The position numbers and the translations under genes are program-made. DNA of 17,337 nucleotides from Pseudomonadota bacterium (GTDB lineage: Bacteria > Pseudomonadota > Alphaproteobacteria > Rhizobiales > Devosiaceae): the NCBI GenBank assembly GCA_023387585.1, contig JAEWHZ010000040.1, positions 1 to 17,337 of the forward strand, given 5' to 3'. The notes beneath the pieces are model-generated. The model was given only the letters and a program-made list of their open reading frames with translations, had not been told where the DNA came from and ran no database searches. Positions 13,085-17,337 of the stretch are shown one piece after another; positions within the stretch are counted from its first letter, which is position 1; every line of letters starts with the position of its first letter.

Positions 13085-14329
13085 ATGATCCGGAATATGT
13101 TCGTTTCCGCCGCTCTGGGGCTTGCAGCCCTGAGCGTCGCTACCCCTGCCTTTGCGCAGACCAGCCTGACGTTTTCGTCCTGGCAGTTCGAAGAGCCGGG
13201 CAACTCCGATTGGTGGCGTGCGGTCATCTCCGCGTTCCAGCAGGAGAACCCCGACATCCAGGTCGAGGAAGTCTACATACCTTATGCCGATTACATGACG
13301 CAGATGACGGTGCGCTTCGCCGCCAACCGTCCGCCTGCGGTGCTGCAGATTTCCGAGCAGCTGTTCGGGGCCTATGCCGCCCAGGGCTGGCTGGCCGGGC
13401 TCGACGAGCACATCGCCGGCACGGACATCGCCACCGAATGGGCGGCGGCGCAGGATGATCTGACCTGGGACGGCGAAACGCGCGGCGTGCTGATTTCCAA
13501 CAGCGCGCTCATGCTGTTCTACAACTCGCAGATTCTGGAGGATGCCGGGATCGAGGTGCCGACGAGCTTCGACGAGTTCGTGACCGCCGTGAACGCGGCG
13601 ACCGACCGGGACGCGGGCATTTTCGGGCTTGCCGCCGTCACCACGGAGCACCCGACCGCGGTCGAGGACTTCCATCGCTACGCGCGCTGGGGCGGAACCG
13701 ATGTGATCGTCGACGGCCAGTACAATTTGGACTCGCCCGAGATGCAGGCGGCGATCGAGACCTATCGCCAGGTCGTCGGCGGCAATGCGCCTCTGGGCAA
13801 CGTGTCGGCGGTCGCCCGCCAGCTCTTCGTCGATGGCCGCACCGCCTTCCTGATCGACGGTCCCTGGGTCTGGTCCTGGCTGGAGCGGGCGACGCCCGAG
13901 ATGCGGCCCAACCTGCACATGATCGGAACCCCGTTCGGCGAATCCCTCGCACCCGGCGGCATTTCGATCCATGTTGCCGAAGGGCTGGACGAGGGGATGG
14001 AAGCGGCGGCGTTCCGCTTCATCGAATTCGCCACCCGCCCGGAATGGCAGCGTGAATACCTCATCATGACCGGCCAGCCGGCCGGCCGCGCCAGCTCGGT
14101 GCTGACCGACGAGGACAATGCCGAGAGCCCGCATCTTCAGGTGATCTCCGATGCCGCGGCCATCGGCGTGCCGCTGTTCTCGGCGGAGCAGGAAGTCCGG
14201 GCGAACTTCAACGAGTATTCCGCCATCTTCATGGAAGGGGCGCTGCGCACGATCTCGACCGACGATCCGATCGAGAACATCCTTTCCGACACCCAGGCCG
14301 CTCTCGAGCGCGCCGTGCCGCTCGACTGA
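13085..14329 (+). CDS. Carbohydrate ABC transporter substrate-binding protein (CUT1 type)
   Basis: A 414-residue family 1 solute-binding protein. The Sec signal peptide covers residues 1-24 (MIRNMFVSAALGLAALSV, then AFA-Q cleavage). The mature part opens with SLTFSSWQFEEPG, and PDIQVEEVYIPYADYMTQM and AAQGWLAGLDEHI follow the family layout. The hinge-side ISNSALMLFYNSQILEDAGI and the C-terminal ATRPEWQREYLI are also characteristic. It binds a carbohydrate in the periplasm. Its neighbours (GH105-like hydrolase, DapA-type enzyme) point to unsaturated or acidic oligosaccharides (inference). The start is fixed by GGGAGGAG. A strong hairpin with four T residues follows the stop codon and separates it from the permeases. 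Confidence 0.91.
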   Translation: MIRNMFVSAALGLAALSVATPAFAQTSLTFSSWQFEEPGNSDWWRAVISAFQQENPDIQVEEVYIPYADYMTQMTVRFAANRPPAVLQISEQLFGAYAAQGWLAGLDEHIAGTDIATEWAAAQDDLTWDGETRGVLISNSALMLFYNSQILEDAGIEVPTSFDEFVTAVNAATDRDAGIFGLAAVTTEHPTAVEDFHRYARWGGTDVIVDGQYNLDSPEMQAAIETYRQVVGGNAPLGNVSAVARQLFVDGRTAFLIDGPWVWSWLERATPEMRPNLHMIGTPFGESLAPGGISIHVAEGLDEGMEAAAFRFIEFATRPEWQREYLIMTGQPAGRASSVLTDEDNAESPHLQVISDAAAIGVPLFSAEQEVRANFNEYSAIFMEGALRTISTDDPIENILSDTQAALERAVPLD

Positions 14330-14337
14330 TCTCGCGC

Positions 14338-14373
14338 GGACGGCGGGACCGCCAGCGGTTCCGCCGTCCTTTT
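14338..14373 (+). terminator. Intrinsic-terminator-like hairpin (attenuator) after the binding-protein gene
   Basis: GGACGGCGG (14338-14346) pairs perfectly with CCGCCGTCC (14361-14369). After one G/T position the inner ACCG (14348-14351) pairs with CGGT (14356-14359), leaving a 4-nt CCAG loop. TTTT follows at 14370-14373. Because the permease genes continue downstream on the same strand with no visible promoter, it probably acts as a partial terminator that makes binding protein in excess. Confidence 0.7.
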
Positions 14374-14403
14374 CCATCGGCACCACGCGCAAGGGATGCC
14401 AGC

Positions 14404-15345
14404 ATGGCGACCGTTTCTCCGGACGATCTCACCGTCGAAAAGGGCACGCTGCTCGCGCCCGACTTCCATCAGCGGCAGAACTGGCTGTCCTTCGCGCTGC
14501 TGATCCCCGCCGCCTTGGCGGTGCTGGTCCTCATCGTCTACCCGCTCTACCAGGTTCTTGAGCTGTCCTTCCGCGAAGGGCGGATGATGAACTTCGCCCG
14601 GATCGGCGAATTGCCGCTCGGGCTCGACAATTACGCGCGGGTGCTGAGCGACCCGTCCTTCTGGCGCAGCACCTGGATTTCAACCGTCTATGTCGGCGGC
14701 AGCGTGTTCGTCGCCTTCCTCATCGGCCTGGGCACGGCCCTGCTGCTCAACCAGAGGCTTCCCGGCACGCGCTTCCTGCGCACCTTCGTGCTGCTGCCCT
14801 GGGCTGTGCCCGGCGTCATCGTTTCCATCATGTTCCTGTGGGTGATGGACGGTTCGTTTGGCGTGTTCAATTCCATGCTGCGCAATCTCGGCCTGCTCTC
14901 GGGCGACATGGCCTGGTTCGTCGACAGCCGCACCGCCCTGATCGCCGTGATGCTGCCGACCATCTGGAAGACCTATCCGCTCATCACGCTCACCCTGCTC
15001 GCGGCATTGCAGTCGATCCCGCGCGAGCTCTACGAGGCGGCCGAGATCGACGGCGCCGCCACGCCCCAGAAATTCCTCTTCATCACCTGGCCCGGCATTC
15101 AGGGCCCCGGTTTTCTCGTGGTCATGATCTCCGCGCTCGGCGTCTTCCGCGACGTCGACATCATCTTCGCCACCACCAATGGCGGACCGGCCGGCGCGAC
15201 CGAGACCCTGGCGCTCTACGTCTACAAGGAAGCGTTCCACTATTTCCGCATGGGCACGGCGACCGCCGTCGGCACCATGATGATCGCCGTCGCAGCGATA
15301 CTCACCGTCGTCTTCACCCGCCTCGCAACGCGCTCGCGCTTCTAG
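14404..15345 (+). CDS. Carbohydrate ABC transporter permease (MalF/UgpA-like, CUT1)
   Basis: A 313-residue inner-membrane protein with a roughly 27-residue cytoplasmic N-tail and about six hydrophobic segments (first about 28-52). The MetI EAA loop is at 211-230: EAAEIDGAATPQKFLFITWP, which matches the ATPase-docking motif. LLPWAVPGVIVSIMFLWVMD (130-149) and TNGGPAGATETLALYVYKEA near the C-terminus are typical CUT1 segments. AAGGGA lies about 9 nt before the ATG. It pairs with the permease 20 nt downstream. No ATPase follows within the window. Confidence 0.93.
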   Translation: MATVSPDDLTVEKGTLLAPDFHQRQNWLSFALLIPAALAVLVLIVYPLYQVLELSFREGRMMNFARIGELPLGLDNYARVLSDPSFWRSTWISTVYVGGSVFVAFLIGLGTALLLNQRLPGTRFLRTFVLLPWAVPGVIVSIMFLWVMDGSFGVFNSMLRNLGLLSGDMAWFVDSRTALIAVMLPTIWKTYPLITLTLLAALQSIPRELYEAAEIDGAATPQKFLFITWPGIQGPGFLVVMISALGVFRDVDIIFATTNGGPAGATETLALYVYKEAFHYFRMGTATAVGTMMIAVAAILTVVFTRLATRSRF

Positions 15346-15365
15346 GCCATCCCGAAGGACCGCTC

Positions 15366-16253
15366 ATGACACAGCCGATCGCCATCGCCGAGGAGGCCGA
15401 GCAGGTGGAAGCCAAGGGTTGGTTCAATCCATGGCGGATCCTCAACTTCGTCGTGCTCGTCGCCTTCGTCGTCATCACCATCTTTCCCTTCTACTGGATG
15501 GTGATGACCGCCATCATGCCGACCGACGCGATCCTGGCGCGCAACCCTTCGTTGCTGCCCGATCTCTCCCGCGTCCGGTTCGATGCGTTCTGGCACGTGT
15601 TCGAGCAGCGCCCGTTCCTGCGCTGGCTGTTCAACAGCCTGCTGGTCGCCATCGTCTCGACGACGCTGAGCCTGATCGTGTCGACGCTGGCCGGCTACAG
15701 CCTGTCGCGCTTCAACGGCGGCCCCCAGCAGGCGCTGGGCGGCACCCTGCTGATCAGCAAGCTCGTCCCCGCCAGCCTGATCCTCATCCCGCTGTTCATC
15801 ATCTACAACCTCATCGGCCTGTTCGACACCTATCTGGGGCTCGTGCTCGCCAACATGACCATCGGCGTGCCGCTGGCCACCTGGCTGATGAAGGGGTTCT
15901 TCGACCGCATCCCGCGCGAATTGGAGCAGGCCGCCATGATCGACGGCGCCACCCAGATCCAGGCGCTGTGGGTGGTCGTGCTGCCGCTGGCCAAGCCCGG
16001 CCTCGCCGCCTCGACCGTTTATCTCATGCTGACAAGCTGGTCGGAGTTCATCTTCGCGCGCACCCTGGTCGGTAGCGTCGACATGCAGGTGCTCACCGTC
16101 GGCATGCAGTCCTTCGTTGGCGAGCAGATGGTCGACTGGTCGATGCTGATGGCGGCCGGCACGATCTCGGTGCTGCCGGCCATCATCCTGTTCATCCTGC
16201 TCGAACCTTTCCTCGTCAGCGGCATGACCAAGGGCGCGCTCGCCGGCACCTGA
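15366..16253 (+). CDS. Carbohydrate ABC transporter permease (MalG/UgpE-like, CUT1)
   Basis: A 295-residue inner-membrane permease. The first membrane helix (26-50) contains the IFPFYWMVMTAI run usual for MalG-type subunits. FNSLLVAIVSTTLSLIVSTL (89-108) is the second segment. The EAA loop spans 187-208: EQAAMIDGATQIQALWVVVL ending in PL. The tail LVSGMTKGALAGT is characteristic. I chose the ATG at 15366, preceded by AAGGA; a longer open frame reaching 14838 overlaps the upstream permease and is not real. It works with the 14404 permease and the 13085 binding protein. Confidence 0.93.
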   Translation: MTQPIAIAEEAEQVEAKGWFNPWRILNFVVLVAFVVITIFPFYWMVMTAIMPTDAILARNPSLLPDLSRVRFDAFWHVFEQRPFLRWLFNSLLVAIVSTTLSLIVSTLAGYSLSRFNGGPQQALGGTLLISKLVPASLILIPLFIIYNLIGLFDTYLGLVLANMTIGVPLATWLMKGFFDRIPRELEQAAMIDGATQIQALWVVVLPLAKPGLAASTVYLMLTSWSEFIFARTLVGSVDMQVLTVGMQSFVGEQMVDWSMLMAAGTISVLPAIILFILLEPFLVSGMTKGALAGT

Positions 16254-16278
16254 CCGGCAGTCTCAAGCGGAGTTCATC

Positions 16279-17208
16279 ATGAGTCTGGACAAAAAATCCT
16301 TCCGGGGCATCTACGTGATCGTCGTCACCCCGTTCAAGCCCGACCTCTCGCTCGACGAGGCCGGCCTCGAGCGAACGCTCGAATTCTGCTTCGAGGCGGG
16401 CGTCCATGGCGTGGTCTCGACGGCCAATGCCAGCGAGGTCGGCTATCTGAGCGAGGCCGAGCGCCGCGCCGTCGCCGAACGCATCGTGCGCCAGTCGCAG
16501 GGCCGCGCGAAAACCATCGTCGGGGTCTCGACCAGCCATCACCTTCTCTCCGCCGACTATGCTCGCCACGCCGAAACGATCGGCGCCGATGCCGTGATGG
16601 CCATGCCGCCGACCTTCCACACGCCGAACCCGTCCGAGATCAGGACCTTCTATCGCGAGCTGGCGGCGGCCACGAGCCTGCCGATCGTCGTGCAGAATGC
16701 GTCCGGCCCCGGCGCCACGCCGATGAGTGCCGGCTTCCTCGCCGAGCTCGCCGCCGAAATCCCGCAGGCGCGCTTCATCAAGGAGGAGACTGCCTATCCC
16801 GCCCAGCTCACCGGCGACATCATCGCGCTGGCCGGCGACAAGGTCGAAGGCGTCATGGGCGGGCGCGCCGGGCGCACGCTGATGGAAGAGTTCCGCCACG
16901 GCATCTGCGGCACCATGCCCGCCTGCGAGATCGCCGACGTGCATGTCGCGCTATGGAAGGCGCTCGACGGTGGCGACGAGGCCGGGGCGCGCCGCATCTT
17001 CCGCCATCTGCTGCCGCTGCTCGACTTCGAGGTCTCCTACGGCATCCCGCTCTGCAAGGAAGTGCTCAAGGCCCGCGGCGTGATCGCCGACGCCGCCTGG
17101 CGCCAGACCGGATACCGCCCGCTCGACGACAAGGCGCATGCCGAGATGGCGGCGCTGCTCGACGACCTCTGCGAATTCATGCTGCCGGCCTACAGCCACC
17201 GCCGCTGA
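16279..17208 (+). CDS. DapA-superfamily aldolase/dehydratase (dihydrodipicolinate synthase family)
   Basis: A 309-residue class I TIM-barrel lyase. It opens with FRGIYVIVVTPFKPDLSLDE, the standard DapA-family start. The Schiff-base lysine is K168 in RFIKEE. The place of the G-T-T-G-E loop reads STANASE (47-53). The catalytic Tyr of DapA and KDG aldolase (in the Y-N-x-P motif) appears replaced: the segment is VVQNASGPG with Q139 at the Tyr position. Family members cleave or dehydrate 2-keto-3-deoxy sugar acids, N-acetylneuraminate or similar 2-oxo acids. In this operon, behind a CUT1 importer and before a probable dehydratase, a role in sugar-acid breakdown is more likely than lysine synthesis (inference). 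GGAG lies before the ATG. Substrate unknown. Confidence 0.87.
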   Translation: MSLDKKSFRGIYVIVVTPFKPDLSLDEAGLERTLEFCFEAGVHGVVSTANASEVGYLSEAERRAVAERIVRQSQGRAKTIVGVSTSHHLLSADYARHAETIGADAVMAMPPTFHTPNPSEIRTFYRELAAATSLPIVVQNASGPGATPMSAGFLAELAAEIPQARFIKEETAYPAQLTGDIIALAGDKVEGVMGGRAGRTLMEEFRHGICGTMPACEIADVHVALWKALDGGDEAGARRIFRHLLPLLDFEVSYGIPLCKEVLKARGVIADAAWRQTGYRPLDDKAHAEMAALLDDLCEFMLPAYSHRR

Positions 17209-17251
17209 ACGCCGCCACCTCCGCGAAACCAGGAACCAACGAAGACCGAAA

Positions 17252-17337
17252 ATGGACACGCAACTTCAAAAAGAGCTCGGCCGGGTCGAGAACGCCGTCA
17301 ACACCCACTCGGCGCCGTCCGATCTGCGCATCACCGA
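17252..17337 (+). CDS. Start of a further gene, possibly an enolase-superfamily dehydratase (runs off right edge)
   Basis: Only about 28 codons are visible: MDTQLQKELGRVENAVNTHS followed by APSDLRIT. The ATG follows the DapA-family stop by 43 nt with GAAGACCGAAA just upstream. The phrase PSDLRIT, expected to continue as D-x-R-V, is a common N-terminus of mandelate racemase/muconate lactonizing family proteins after a short extension. That identification is a guess from a short stretch and the sugar-acid context. The same operon as the importer is likely from strand and spacing. Confidence 0.5.
   Translation, partial: MDTQLQKELGRVENAVNTHSAPSDLRIT

Noticed and set aside
12890..14392. A 500-codon minus-strand frame opposite the second binding protein
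   Set aside because: Antisense to a clear signal-peptide-bearing binding protein; no domain or ribosome site.
14838..16253. A longer 471-residue version of the second MalG-like permease
   Set aside because: The extension overlaps the upstream permease in another frame; the ATG at 15366 has a ribosome site and gives the normal length.

Overview
The window looks like a high-GC alphaproteobacterial chromosome or large replicon, probably Hyphomicrobiales (rhizobial or Devosia-like). This is inferred from GC-rich codon use, the EhuB-like binding protein and the dense packing of carbohydrate ABC importers with GntR/IclR regulators; no rRNA or other phylogenetic marker is present. It is a catabolic accessory region: four transport or degradation modules, each next to its own regulator. 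I see no insertion sequence, phage gene, tRNA, rRNA or CRISPR array.

Layout. (1) Positions 1-1250: the start of an EhuB-like (ectoine/hydroxyectoine type) periplasmic binding protein on the minus strand, running off the left edge, divergent from a GntR/FCD regulator. The AT-rich gap between them holds a perfect 16-bp palindrome. (2) Positions 1329-7671: an IclR regulator (minus) divergent from a five-gene plus-strand operon. The operon encodes a galactonate-dehydratase-like enolase-superfamily enzyme, a CUT1 sugar-binding protein, two MetI-type permeases and an aldo/keto reductase. A TTGACA promoter runs straight into two repeats spaced 21 bp apart that look like IclR operators. (3) Positions 7767-7934: a 55-codon fragment that looks like the C-terminal end of a DeoR repressor. 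(4) Positions 7962-12865, all minus: a class III CoA-transferase and a crotonase-family enzyme; then a GH88/GH105-like unsaturated-glycuronyl hydrolase behind a FadR-type regulator; then another GntR/FCD regulator. (5) Positions 13085-17337, plus: a second CUT1 importer (binding protein and two permeases), a DapA-superfamily aldolase or dehydratase, and the first codons of what may be another enolase-superfamily dehydratase.

How the genes may work together (inference). Modules 4 and 5 together look like use of a pectin- or glycosaminoglycan-type unsaturated oligosaccharide. The importer brings it in, the GH105-like hydrolase releases an unsaturated uronic acid, and the dehydratase and DapA-type enzyme process a sugar acid to smaller units. 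The CoA-transferase/crotonase pair shares an AT-rich 15-bp promoter motif (14 of 15 bases) with the regulator-hydrolase operon, so it may belong to the same regulon. Module 2 would import a second sugar or sugar acid and oxidise or dehydrate it. Neither importer has an ATPase gene in the window.

The most notable non-coding structure is a strong hairpin directly after each CUT1 binding-protein gene. Each could set a high ratio of binding protein to permease.
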